Assembly: GCA_024760545.1 (NCBI GenBank)
Contig: CP060501.1
Coordinates: 1,897,501-1,961,500 of the forward strand
Length of the DNA stretch: 64,000 nt
Reading direction: 5' to 3'
Source: Nitrospira sp.
GTDB lineage: Bacteria > Nitrospirota > Nitrospiria > Nitrospirales > Nitrospiraceae
Positions 1 to 8,008 of this stretch are shown piece by piece. The translations under genes and the position numbers were made by a program. The stretch's first letter is position 1. Each line of letters opens with the position of its first letter. The notes under the pieces are model-generated. The model saw only the letters and a list, made by a program, of their open reading frames with translations. It was not told the origin of the DNA and searched no databases.

Positions 1-269
1 TCAGTCTCGTGCTCGAACAGCACACGGCCTGACCGCAATTCCTTCAGAAGAATACTGTGCGCAGGAACTCGCTTCCACGGGAGAGGTTGCGGAACATAGC
101 TGACGGTGTGGATGACCTGGCTCTTGGAATGCGCCTCGATCGCAGAGGCAGGATGGATCGAAAATCCGATCAACGGGAGAGAGAATGCCGCAAGTAGACT
201 GAGGCAGTAGAAAGTTCGGCCCCAGCTCTGCAAAAGAGGGTCAGGTCGAATGGGGTCCTTCTGAGCCAA
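1..269 (-). CDS. D-alanyl-D-alanine carboxypeptidase-like protein (5' part only)
   Basis: The gene runs off the left edge; only about 89 N-terminal codons are visible. The start is a TTG at 269 behind an AGAGAGG ribosome-binding site. A signal-peptide or membrane segment (about residues 12-36, ending near HPASA) leads into a segment ending ILLKELRSGRVLFEHE, which matches the first strand of the penicillin-binding S11 peptidase fold, usually written as ILMDAxTGRVLYE. The catalytic SxxK motif lies beyond the window, so activity cannot be judged. If correct, it trims peptidoglycan pentapeptides in the periplasm. A penicillin-binding protein of another class is possible. The family call is inferred from this short stretch only. 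Confidence 0.55.
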   Translation of the reverse strand, partial: MAQKDPIRPDPLLQSWGRTFYCLSLLAAFSLPLIGFSIHPASAIEAHSKSQVIHTVSYVPQPLPWKRVPAHSILLKELRSGRVLFEHET

Positions 270-284
270 AAACGACCGCCTCTC

Positions 285-473
285 TTAGAAAATGAACGAT
301 TCGCGTACTTTATCACCTTTCCGCCCACTATCAAGAACTTTATGAAAAAATCTGAGGAGATCGGCTAAATCAATCCAAAACCCGCAATTTAGACAGCGGG
401 CGTATATTCTCCTGTTGATCAGGGTATAGTGACGTTCCACCATCATGAACCCTCTGCACTTGAGGCATTGCAT
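285..473 (-). CDS. Small zinc-ribbon-like protein, 62 aa
   Basis: I do not recognise a named family. The protein has two CxxC pairs, CLKC at residues 3-6 and CLNC at residues 27-30, a spacing typical of a small zinc ribbon, followed by an amphipathic, basic tail. A GGAGAG stretch lies about 12 bases before the chosen ATG at 473. The same reading frame stays open far upstream to 1043 but there it is antisense-like, overlaps two better genes and has no zinc-ribbon character, so the short form is preferred. It may bind nucleic acid or protein; function unknown. Confidence 0.5.
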   Translation of the reverse strand: MQCLKCRGFMMVERHYTLINRRIYARCLNCGFWIDLADLLRFFHKVLDSGRKGDKVRESFIF

Positions 474-493
474 ACATGTCCCGCTCTCTCCGA

Positions 494-700
494 CTACCGA
501 AGGCGATTCATGATTAACGCGACACACCCGGCGAGCAATCCCCCACCGATGAGGGTCGTGCCAAAATACACGAACACATTTGTGCCTCCAGCCGGTTGAG
601 TCCCCTCCCATAAATCGCGAATCCCGCCCTGCACCATCAGGACGGAGAGGGTCATCAAGGCCCCAATCATGAACCACCATGCGAAGGATCGAAGTGCCAT
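494..700 (-). CDS. Small two-helix membrane protein, 68 aa
   Basis: The product has two hydrophobic helices, the first about residues 5-22 (FAWWFMIGALMTLSVLM), the second about residues 40-64 (VFVYFGTTLIGGGLLAGCVAL), separated by a short polar loop, and ends in a basic NRLR tail. No family is recognised. ATG at 700 is chosen; an in-frame TTG at 736 would add 12 residues. It lies between the zinc-ribbon gene and the FG-GAP gene on the same strand. It is a predicted inner-membrane protein of unknown function, and its small size keeps confidence moderate. Confidence 0.5.
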   Translation of the reverse strand: MALRSFAWWFMIGALMTLSVLMVQGGIRDLWEGTQPAGGTNVFVYFGTTLIGGGLLAGCVALIMNRLR

Positions 701-795
701 CGTTAGGCTCGTAAATCTTGCTGTGGTTTTGCCCAACGGTCACTCTAGCGAAGGGCCCCTGGGCTGTCAAGAATAGATGGCGATCGGTCGGTCCA

Positions 796-1986
796 CTACT
801 CTTTCGCATCCGACTTCGCAACCGGTTTGAGACCATGGTGAAGGAAGATGGAGACACTCCCGCTTCCGTTGTCGGCAATGGCCAGCCCCGGTTCCTCCAC
901 CCCGCTCGTCGTGACCCGAAAGGATGAAAGAGCGAACGGGCCGGACTTCGTCCGGTAGTTTCTCGGAGGGTAATGAAAGGTCCCGTCGCCTTTTCCGAAC
1001 AAGATGGACAGATCATTTGATTGAAGGTTGACGATGGCGACATCCACTAAATGATCGCCATTAAAATCCCTCGCCAAGCCGAAGTTGGGTCCGGCGTCGG
1101 CACCCGAATCTTTGCCTGGCCGAAATGTCGCATTGCCGTTGCCGAGAAATGTGGTGAAGCTGTCCTTCTCTCCATTGATGACCAAGAGGTCGCTATGCTG
1201 ATCGTTATTGAAATCGGCAAAGCTCACACCGAGGGGTCGGTGTCCGGTGGGATAGTCTTTGGGATCGCGAAATGAACCGTCGCCATTGCCGAGCCAAATT
1301 GAGACGGCATTCGACATAGGGCCCCCATTTGTGACGACTAAATCCAGTCTCCCGTCACCATTGAGATCCGACAAAGCCACCGATGTGGGCGTGTCTCCAT
1401 ACTCATACTGAACGCCATGCCGGAATTCACCCCTTCCATTGCCGAGGAAGACCTTAATCTTGTCGTTGCGCAGCGCGACGACCAGATCAGCATGGTGATC
1501 GCCATTGATGTCGTCCGTGGCTAGCGCGATCGGTGTGCGATGGACCGGGTACCGTTGACCCTCTTCAAACTTTCCATCCCCATGGCCGAGTAAGAGCGAG
1601 ATTTCATCGCCGCCGGAGCAAGCCAAGGCGACATCGGCATGCCCGTCTTCGTTGAAGTCGCCCATTGCCAGGGCACGCGGTTCCTGGCAGACATGGAGCT
1701 GGACCTGATCTTTAAATGTTCCGTCACCGTTGCCCAAGAGAATGGACACGCTATTGCTTGCAATGTTCGTGGTGATCAGATCGGTGAATGAATCCTGATT
1801 CAGGTCCCCGGTGGTGATCGTTGTCGGATTCTTGCCCACTTTGTAACTGGCAAAGTAATAGAAGGGATCCGGCGGAGTATAGGGGTCGGTCTTTGAGCAA
1901 CCCCAGAAACCATCACCGGCCAAGAGACCCAGCAAAGCGACGCCGAGGATCAACCTCTCCACAGGGTGTTTCCGTTTCACAAGCAC
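796..1986 (-). CDS. Exported FG-GAP/VCBS repeat protein
   Basis: A 396-residue protein with an N-terminal hydrophobic segment (residues about 11-28, ending GFWGCSK, possibly a lipidated Cys although the lipobox is imperfect). It then has about seven repeats of the type LGNGDGTF with a D-x-N-x-D-x-x-D calcium-binding-like loop before each, for example GDLNQDSFTD and GDFNEDGHAD. Such repeats fold as a seven-bladed beta-propeller, known from integrin alpha chains and many bacterial surface proteins. It is expected outside the cytoplasm, binding calcium and a protein or sugar ligand; no enzymatic residues are seen. The start is GTG at 1986, with another in-frame GTG two codons later. Neighbours give no clue to its ligand. 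Confidence 0.8.
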   Translation of the reverse strand: MLVKRKHPVERLILGVALLGLLAGDGFWGCSKTDPYTPPDPFYYFASYKVGKNPTTITTGDLNQDSFTDLITTNIASNSVSILLGNGDGTFKDQVQLHVCQEPRALAMGDFNEDGHADVALACSGGDEISLLLGHGDGKFEEGQRYPVHRTPIALATDDINGDHHADLVVALRNDKIKVFLGNGRGEFRHGVQYEYGDTPTSVALSDLNGDGRLDLVVTNGGPMSNAVSIWLGNGDGSFRDPKDYPTGHRPLGVSFADFNNDQHSDLLVINGEKDSFTTFLGNGNATFRPGKDSGADAGPNFGLARDFNGDHLVDVAIVNLQSNDLSILFGKGDGTFHYPPRNYRTKSGPFALSSFRVTTSGVEEPGLAIADNGSGSVSIFLHHGLKPVAKSDAKE

Positions 1987-2161
1987 ACTATCCCCACGAT
2001 TTTAGGCTGTTAGGACCAGAAGACCTATGAGTGCCCGTACCAGAAAGCTCAGTATACAGAGGCGGTCTTCTCCCTCGCAATCTGCTGTGCCCATACATCA
2101 GCCTTTGAATTTCAGCATCCGCTTACGCTATGATGCTGCGTTCTATTTTAGGAGGATAAGC

Positions 2162-2482
2162 ATGAGCACTATAGTGAATGTCGACATCACGATGTATGGG
2201 ATCGCCGAAGTTCTGATGTGGTGTCTTGATCGGAACAAGGGGCGCGTCCCTGGTGTGGATACGCCGGGCTTCAAAAAAATGCAGGAGTTGTTGGCTCAGA
2301 AACCTCAGTCGGCCGACTACTTTACGCTTGATCAGTTCTGGAAGAAAAAAGTGACATTACCGCTGACTGAAGAGGAAGTCGCGACGATCGATCGTTGTCT
2401 CTACGACATCCCCAACTTCGATAACGAACCACTCCCTCAGATCCGGCACAAGTTCTGGCCCCAGCAGGTGGAGACCCACTGA
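2162..2482 (+). CDS. Conserved-looking hypothetical protein, 106 aa
   Basis: A short soluble protein starting at ATG 2162, seven bases after a strong AGGAGG site, which clearly decides the start. It contains no transmembrane segment and no motif that I recognise. The composition is ordinary, with a predicted helical N-terminus (IAEVLMWCLDR) and an acidic middle (LTEEEVATID). It is the only plus-strand gene in the first 25 kb and is convergent with the PCP_red gene that follows. Function unknown. Confidence 0.75.
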   Translation: MSTIVNVDITMYGIAEVLMWCLDRNKGRVPGVDTPGFKKMQELLAQKPQSADYFTLDQFWKKKVTLPLTEEEVATIDRCLYDIPNFDNEPLPQIRHKFWPQQVETH

Positions 2483-2556
2483 CCGGACCGCTTCGCGATC
2501 GAATTATTTGTTGTCGATGGCCGCGCAGAATGTGATGGGACAGGAAGTGTCGGCGG

Positions 2557-3558
2557 TCAGAGTGTGCCTTCGCCCTTGAGATACTTACGGAAACGATCCA
2601 TAAGGTCGGCTCCGAGCGTGCCTCCTTCCGGCTTTTTTGTCGATGGGTCGGCAAAGTGGCCGCGAATCTCTTGGAGACGTTTCTCCGCCTGATCATTCCC
2701 TTGCAAACGCTTGGTTTTTTGGAGAGCTGTGTCAAAGGCCTCGAACGTCAACTCTTGGTACCCGAATGAACGGATACGTTTGACGGCCTTCATCATCGCC
2801 TGATTCCGAAAGACCGTCAGATGGTCTGAATCGATCTCCTTCAATCCCAACTTGCGGGCTCGCCGTTCAGCGGCTTTTCTGATTCCACTGCGCACGAAGT
2901 CAGGGGATGTTTGAAGACGCTTCCAAGCTTCATCGGTCCAACCAACCCGAGCTTGCGGTGCATCCCATAAATCCCGTAAAGCCGATGCATCGATACGAGT
3001 CAGATTTTCCCCCCTGGCCAGATCCTCAGTGTCGCGCTTCAACATGTCGGTCACGAAATCCAACGCGATGGGCGGCGATTGTTTCAGCTTGTCTTGGAGC
3101 AATTCCACCGCTTCCGCAGTCCATTCCATTGGGGGTCCGCCGACCTCCTGAACATCACCAAGCGCCTCGACCTTCTCGAACAACTCGACGTTCACCTCGA
3201 GATGCCCTCGCTCTCTCGCAACCTCCTCCGCGATCTGCTTGATCATCGCCCGCATAAACTCAGGCACGGTGGCCAATCGCTCTTTCGCTGTAGCAGTCCA
3301 GGGGAGACGCCCGCCAGCCATCTCTTCGGCGGCTGCCGTCATCCCGCTCTCCCCTCCCATGCGTCCCATCATCTGGCCCTTGAACTGTTCGAGGATCTCC
3401 TCCGTAATTTCTCCATATCCAAGTTCTCGGGCCTTCTTCTCGGCCAAACGGCGAACCATGCCGCGCAAAAATATGGGCGCCCGCTCCATCCGTTTGAGTG
3501 CGCCGTCGGTCCAGCGGATTTCCGTGGCAGCAGACTGAGAGAAATCTGATGTCGACAT
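2557..3558 (-). CDS. Protein with four tandem PCP_red-type modules
   Basis: A 333-residue soluble protein made of repeated units of about 45-60 residues. Each starts W-T-x-x-A/G and continues with a helix ending in an A-R/K-x-x-G-type turn: residues about 16-60 (WTDGALKRMERAP), 85-130 (WTATAKERLATVP), 145-195 (WTAEAVELLQDK) and 205-250 (WTDEAWKRLQTSP). The unit resembles the C-terminal domain of the light-independent protochlorophyllide reductase B subunit (PCP_red family), which in non-phototrophs occurs detached and with unknown role. The third copy is the most divergent. It ends the rpsA-sppA-ihfB gene run on the same strand. A second protein of this type lies at 17480-18214. Function unknown; small-molecule or redox-protein binding is only a guess. 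Confidence 0.75.
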   Translation of the reverse strand: MSTSDFSQSAATEIRWTDGALKRMERAPIFLRGMVRRLAEKKARELGYGEITEEILEQFKGQMMGRMGGESGMTAAAEEMAGGRLPWTATAKERLATVPEFMRAMIKQIAEEVARERGHLEVNVELFEKVEALGDVQEVGGPPMEWTAEAVELLQDKLKQSPPIALDFVTDMLKRDTEDLARGENLTRIDASALRDLWDAPQARVGWTDEAWKRLQTSPDFVRSGIRKAAERRARKLGLKEIDSDHLTVFRNQAMMKAVKRIRSFGYQELTFEAFDTALQKTKRLQGNDQAEKRLQEIRGHFADPSTKKPEGGTLGADLMDRFRKYLKGEGTL

Positions 3559-3583
3559 AAGTCCTTCGTGATGAAGACTGACG

Positions 3584-3862
3584 CTATTGATTGAGCAATT
3601 CTTTCAACTCTTTACCGGCTTTGAAAAACGGCACTCGCTTGGCCGGTACCGCTACGGTCTCTCCGGTCTTTGGATTCCGCCCTTCCTTCATCCGACGAGC
3701 TCGCAGGCGAAAGCTGCCGAAGCCGCGAATCTCCGTTTTGTCGCCATTTTTCAGCGAGTCCCGAACACAATCGAAAATCGTGTTGACGACCACTTCCGCC
3801 TGTCGCTTGGTCAACGTGGTGACTTGCTCAGAAACCCGCTCGATGATCTGCGCCTTGGTCAT
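3584..3862 (-). CDS. ihfB: Integration host factor / HU-family DNA-bending protein
   Basis: A 92-residue HU/IHF-fold protein. It begins MTKAQIIERV and carries the conserved EIRGFGSF strand and the GRNPKTGE arm tip (about residues 60-70) with the intercalating Pro. The longer lysine-and-arginine-rich arm RRMKEG and the position directly downstream of rpsA-sppA match ihfB of other bacteria. It bends DNA, probably as a dimer with another family member such as the HU at 26766. ATG at 3862 is chosen because a GGGAG site lies seven bases upstream; a GTG two codons earlier would put that site inside the gene. Whether it works as a homodimer cannot be seen. Confidence 0.85.
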   Translation of the reverse strand: MTKAQIIERVSEQVTTLTKRQAEVVVNTIFDCVRDSLKNGDKTEIRGFGSFRLRARRMKEGRNPKTGETVAVPAKRVPFFKAGKELKELLNQ

Positions 3863-3910
3863 GTCCACTCTCCCTTCGCTTCGATGAACACCCAGCCCGC
3901 ATCGACACAG

Positions 3911-4813
3911 CTAAAAGGCCATAAGATACTTCAAACTCACGCCCGGTTGAATATCCAATTTTGGAAACATCATGCTGAGCTTCGAGTCTAAGATCTCACG
4001 CAGCGAGAACCGGCGTCGGGGTTCAACAACCTTCGGCTCTCCTTCGATTCCGACGACCTCAGCGGCCAATTGAATGGCATCTTCGAGGTCTCCAAGTTCG
4101 TCGACCAGTTTTGCGTCCTTGGCCTGACGTCCGGTAAAGATTCGGCCATCGGCCAACGCCTGAGCGGTCCGAAGTTCCATCGAACGGCCTTCAGCCACAG
4201 CCTCGATAAATTGCTTATGCACGTCGTCCATCACGGCTTGCAGCAAGGCCCTCTCCTCCGCACTCATCTTGCGCAGAGGAGAACCCACATCCTTATATTT
4301 TCCACTCTTGATGACGACCCCTTCCACGCCGATTTTCTGCAGCAATCCCTCCACGTTGGCGGTTTCCATAATGACGCCGATGCTCCCGGTGAGCGTCCCA
4401 GGATTGGCCACAATCCGATCTGTTGCGGCAGCGATGTAATACCCTCCCGATGCCGCGACACTGCCCATCGAGGCAATGACGGCTTTGTTACTCTTGCTTC
4501 GAACTCGCTTGACCGCATCATAGATCTCTTGCGACGGCACCACACCGCCCCCCGGGGTATCGATCCGTAGAACGATGGCCTTGATGGACGGGTTTTCGCT
4601 GAATCGCTTCAGCTCTCCGACAGTCGTTTGCGAATCCAAGATGACGCCTTCGACTCGAATCAATGCAATCCGATCCTCACTGGACAAGTCGAGATCGGGG
4701 AAAAACACATTCATCAGGACCAAGATCCCCACCCCCGCCATGAACAGCCAAAAGGCCTTGCGGAACACATGGCGCTTGGGAGGGCGTTCGGTCTGTGTCA
4801 CGTCATCCGCCAT
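3911..4813 (-). CDS. sppA: Signal peptide peptidase SppA (short form)
   Basis: A 300-residue S49-family serine protease that degrades leftover signal peptides in the membrane. One transmembrane anchor is at residues 20-38 (AFWLFMAGVGILVLMNV). The catalytic Ser is in AASGGYY (about S122) and the general-base Lys in the KSGKYKD segment (residues 169-174); TPGGG at 86-90 is the oxyanion-side glycine loop. The length matches the single-domain tetramer-to-octamer type (as in Bacillus) rather than the 67-kDa double-domain E. coli enzyme. It sits 32 bases downstream of rpsA and 48 bases upstream of ihfB on the same strand, an arrangement seen in several non-enteric bacteria. Confidence 0.93.
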   Translation of the reverse strand: MADDVTQTERPPKRHVFRKAFWLFMAGVGILVLMNVFFPDLDLSSEDRIALIRVEGVILDSQTTVGELKRFSENPSIKAIVLRIDTPGGGVVPSQEIYDAVKRVRSKSNKAVIASMGSVAASGGYYIAAATDRIVANPGTLTGSIGVIMETANVEGLLQKIGVEGVVIKSGKYKDVGSPLRKMSAEERALLQAVMDDVHKQFIEAVAEGRSMELRTAQALADGRIFTGRQAKDAKLVDELGDLEDAIQLAAEVVGIEGEPKVVEPRRRFSLREILDSKLSMMFPKLDIQPGVSLKYLMAF

Positions 4814-4845
4814 TACACATGCCCTGCACCATTATGAAAACCGAC

Positions 4846-6561
4846 CTAGTTTTGATCTTCCGCTTGTGACCGTTTCCGGCTCTGCTTGGCGGCCCGACCG
4901 ATGCTTTGGTCCAGCACACCCTGTGTCGAGTGATAGTCATCAACCTGCTTGCGTTCCCAGTCCAGTTGATGGTCGCGAAGACTGAGAGCGATCTTGCGCT
5001 CTTCTCGATCGACTTTGATTATCTTTGCCGCGACGTCATCCTGCAACTTAAACTTTTCTTCGAGCTTCATGGAAGATTCAAGACCGGATTCACTGACATG
5101 GATTAATCCTTCCACTCCGCCCTCGAGTTCGATGAAGATCCCAAAATCGGCGACCTTCGTCACCTTGCCGGTCACCGAGTCACCGACGTGATACCTCGAT
5201 GGGATCGCTTCATCCCAGGGGTCACGACTCAACTGTTTGAAGCCCAATGAAAGTCGCTCCTTCTCCTTGTCGATGCGTAACACCATCGCTTCGACTTTTT
5301 GCCCTTTTTTGAAGAGCTCGGAAGGATGTTTAATATGTTTCGTCCACGACATGTCTGAAATATGGATGAGGCCGTCGATCCCTTCTTCAAGTCCGACGAA
5401 GGCACCGAAATCCGTCAGACTCTTCACCTTGCCCTCAATGCGAGTCCCGATCGGATACTTACTCTCGATCATATCCCAGGGATTGGGCGCCGTCTGTTTC
5501 ATTCCTAAGGAAATCTTGCGGCTTGCCGGATCGATGTTCAGTACCGCCGCTTCGACCTGATCGCCGACCGACACGACTCTCGACGGATGCCGCACTTCGT
5601 GTGTCCACGACATTTCTGAAACGTGGACCAGTCCCTCCACACCCGGCTCGAGTTCCACAAACGCTCCATAATCGGTCAGGCTGACCACGCGACCACGGAC
5701 CCTGGTGCCGATCGGATACTTGCCGGCGACATTGGTCCAAGGATCCGCGCTTTTCTGCTTGAGCCCCAAAGAGATACGGCCGGTTTCACGATCGTATTTC
5801 AAGACCGTGACTTCGACCTTATCTCCCACGGTAAACAGTTCCGATGGATGCCCGACTCGCCCCCAAGACATGTCGGTGATGTGAAGCAACCCGTCGATCC
5901 CGCCGAGGTCGATGAAGGATCCGTAGTCGGTGATGTTCTTGACCGTCCCCTGAATCAGTTGACCTTCTTTGAGATTAGCCAGAGTCGTCTGTCGTTTCTT
6001 ATCCCGTGTTTCTTCCAGCAATACGCGCCGGGATACGACGACGTTACCCCGCCGGTGGTTGATCTTGATGATCTTGAGGGGGAAGGTCTTTCCAACGAGC
6101 CCATCCAGATCCCGAACAGGGTGGAGATCAATCTGCGAGCCCGGCAAGAACGCCTTGACACCAATATCAACCATCATGCCGCCCTTAATGCGCGAGACAA
6201 TCTTCCCTTCGATGCTCTTCTCATCCTTGTAGAGTTTCTCAAGTTCTTCCCAAATCTTCATCTTGTCCGCTTTTTCCTTGGAAAGAACCAGATTGCCGTC
6301 CGCATCTTCACATTCTTCGATGTAGACTTGGAGGCGATCACCGATCTTGAGGTTCTGAAGTTCCTCGGATGAGAACTGGTCGCTTGGGATCATCCCCTCA
6401 GATTTGTAGCCGATATCGACGATCACTTTGTCCTTGGTGAGGGCCACCACACGGCCTTCTGTAATCGTGCCTTCTTCCAGGTTGCGGAACGTTTCCTCGT
6501 ACAACGCGGCCAAGGCGTTGCGGTCTAACTGAGCGTCACTGCTGTTGGATACCGTACCCAT
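4846..6561 (-). CDS. rpsA: 30S ribosomal protein S1
   Basis: The 571-residue product has six S1 RNA-binding domains, visible as repeated G-x-x-V/I-x-G-x-V...DYGAFVEL...GLVHVSE/ISDMSW blocks from about residues 35, 120, 205, 290, 375 and 465. Copies 1 and 2 are the degenerate ribosome-docking type, copies 3-6 the RNA-binding type. It brings mRNA to the 30S subunit, especially mRNAs with weak Shine-Dalgarno sites. ATG 6561 has TAGGA seven bases upstream; a GTG two codons earlier is less well placed. It lies between plsC and sppA in one long minus-strand gene run. Confidence 0.96.
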   Translation of the reverse strand: MGTVSNSSDAQLDRNALAALYEETFRNLEEGTITEGRVVALTKDKVIVDIGYKSEGMIPSDQFSSEELQNLKIGDRLQVYIEECEDADGNLVLSKEKADKMKIWEELEKLYKDEKSIEGKIVSRIKGGMMVDIGVKAFLPGSQIDLHPVRDLDGLVGKTFPLKIIKINHRRGNVVVSRRVLLEETRDKKRQTTLANLKEGQLIQGTVKNITDYGSFIDLGGIDGLLHITDMSWGRVGHPSELFTVGDKVEVTVLKYDRETGRISLGLKQKSADPWTNVAGKYPIGTRVRGRVVSLTDYGAFVELEPGVEGLVHVSEMSWTHEVRHPSRVVSVGDQVEAAVLNIDPASRKISLGMKQTAPNPWDMIESKYPIGTRIEGKVKSLTDFGAFVGLEEGIDGLIHISDMSWTKHIKHPSELFKKGQKVEAMVLRIDKEKERLSLGFKQLSRDPWDEAIPSRYHVGDSVTGKVTKVADFGIFIELEGGVEGLIHVSESGLESSMKLEEKFKLQDDVAAKIIKVDREERKIALSLRDHQLDWERKQVDDYHSTQGVLDQSIGRAAKQSRKRSQAEDQN

Positions 6562-6616
6562 ATACACATCCTACTCTTCCGACCTTCGTCGGGTGCTGAT
6601 GGTGAAGTCGCCGGGT

Positions 6617-7309
6617 TCACTCAGCGTTGTGAACCCCGGCGGTCGGCCTGTTCGGTGTTTCCGAAGCTGGGTCATCCTTTCCTCTTGGAACGGGAACTTG
6701 ACCCAAAGCTGCAATCTGTTCGATCACCGTACGGCTGACCTGTTGATAAAACTGTTTTGTTTCCGCCCTTTCTTTCCGAGCCCCTGTTTCGAACATGAGG
6801 GGCTCCCCAAATCGCACCCTAACTTGGCGCCATCGAGGCCACCGAGCCCCGGTGGGCAGCACATCGAAGGTCCCCTTGAGATACGCCGGGACGACCGGGC
6901 ACCCCGTCTGCGACACAATCACTCCAATACCCGCCTTCGGCGGCCGGAGGTGGCCATCATGGCTTCGCCCGCCTTCCGGGAAAATGACCACCACCTGACC
7001 TGATCGAATCAGGTTGATCGCTTTCCCAAATGCCTCCCGGTCGAGACGCCCTAGTCGCACAGGAATCCAGCCCAATGCCTGCAAAATCCTGTTCAACACC
7101 GGGATCGGGAACAAGTCATTCCGTCCCAGATACCAGGCCCTTCGAGTCATCCCACAGCCGAGTAGCGGGATATCGAGGTAGCTGGCATGGTTCGCGGCGA
7201 TCAGTACGCCGCCGGTGCGAGGGATCTGTCCTTCCACTCGATACCGAAAACAGATCCAGCCGACAACCCGTGCCAAAACCCACAAGAACCCATAGACGAT
7301 CCCGCTCAC
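6617..7309 (-). CDS. plsC: 1-acyl-sn-glycerol-3-phosphate acyltransferase
   Basis: A 230-residue membrane-associated acyltransferase that adds the second acyl chain to lysophosphatidic acid. The NHASYLD motif (residues 40-46) supplies the catalytic His/Asp pair (H-x4-D), and the FPEGGRS motif at residues 110-116 binds the glycerol phosphate. A hydrophobic N-terminus (residues 1-22) anchors it. Its start overlaps the end of cmk by four bases, so the two are translationally coupled. The C-terminal 25 residues are Pro/Asp/Thr-rich and probably unstructured. Confidence 0.92.
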   Translation of the reverse strand: MSGIVYGFLWVLARVVGWICFRYRVEGQIPRTGGVLIAANHASYLDIPLLGCGMTRRAWYLGRNDLFPIPVLNRILQALGWIPVRLGRLDREAFGKAINLIRSGQVVVIFPEGGRSHDGHLRPPKAGIGVIVSQTGCPVVPAYLKGTFDVLPTGARWPRWRQVRVRFGEPLMFETGARKERAETKQFYQQVSRTVIEQIAALGQVPVPRGKDDPASETPNRPTAGVHNAE

Positions 7310-7965
7310 GACCCGGTCGACACAGCCGCGATCATCTGTTCCACCACCTGCTCGGGACTGAGGGTGGAGGTATCAATCGATCTCGCGTCAGCCGCTGGAA
7401 TTAATGGGTCGATCGAACGGGTCCGATCGCGCCGATCCCGGTCGGACAAATCCTGAAACGTCGTTTCAATCGCCCCGCCGCGTCCCGCAGCCACCAGCTC
7501 ACGGTGCCGTCTTGCGACTCGTATACTGGCATCCGCGTCTAAGAAAAATTTGAACGGAGCCGCGGGAAAGACCTTTGTGCCGACATCGCGCCCTTCCGCG
7601 ACGACCGAGCCTCGCTGGCCGATTTGACGCTGAATCGGCAGCAGCCATTCGCGAACTGCCGGAATGGCGGACACGATGGACGCGGCAGCCGTCACGTCGG
7701 GTGCCCGGAGTTCGCCGGTGACGTCGATGCCATCGACCAAGACCTGCATCGAGCCTCTTTGAAACTGCATATGAATCGAGGTCGTCTGCAACAGCTTCCC
7801 CACTTGTTCGTGATCAGTCGGATGTGTGTTTGACTGCAAGCTTTTCCATGCAACGGCTCGGTACAATGCCCCGGTATCAAGATAGAGGTACCCAAGGCGG
7901 GTCGCCAACAACTTGGCCACTGTACTCTTACCCACTCCGGCTGGTCCATCAATTGCGATAACCAC
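7306..7965 (-). CDS. cmk: Cytidylate kinase
   Basis: A 219-residue P-loop kinase that phosphorylates CMP and dCMP with ATP. The Walker A motif GPAGVGKST is at residues 7-15, followed by the CMP-binding LDTGALYRA segment at 30-38 and the R-D/GRDVGT motif near 128-133; the LID segment DRDRRDRTR lies near 175-183. The start is a GTG (7965) nine bases after GGAG. It overlaps plsC by four bases and follows aroA by 43 bases; the aroA-cmk-rpsA order is common in bacteria. Confidence 0.94.
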   Translation of the reverse strand: MVIAIDGPAGVGKSTVAKLLATRLGYLYLDTGALYRAVAWKSLQSNTHPTDHEQVGKLLQTTSIHMQFQRGSMQVLVDGIDVTGELRAPDVTAAASIVSAIPAVREWLLPIQRQIGQRGSVVAEGRDVGTKVFPAAPFKFFLDADASIRVARRHRELVAAGRGGAIETTFQDLSDRDRRDRTRSIDPLIPAADARSIDTSTLSPEQVVEQMIAAVSTGS

Positions 7966-8008
7966 TCAGTGCGTCTCCATTTCACACTCTTCAGCCGCAG
8001 CCACCTGC

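Noticed and set aside
285..1043. A 252-codon open frame on the minus strand
   Set aside because: Its upstream part overlaps two better genes and lacks conserved features; only the last 62 codons, with a zinc-ribbon pattern, were kept.
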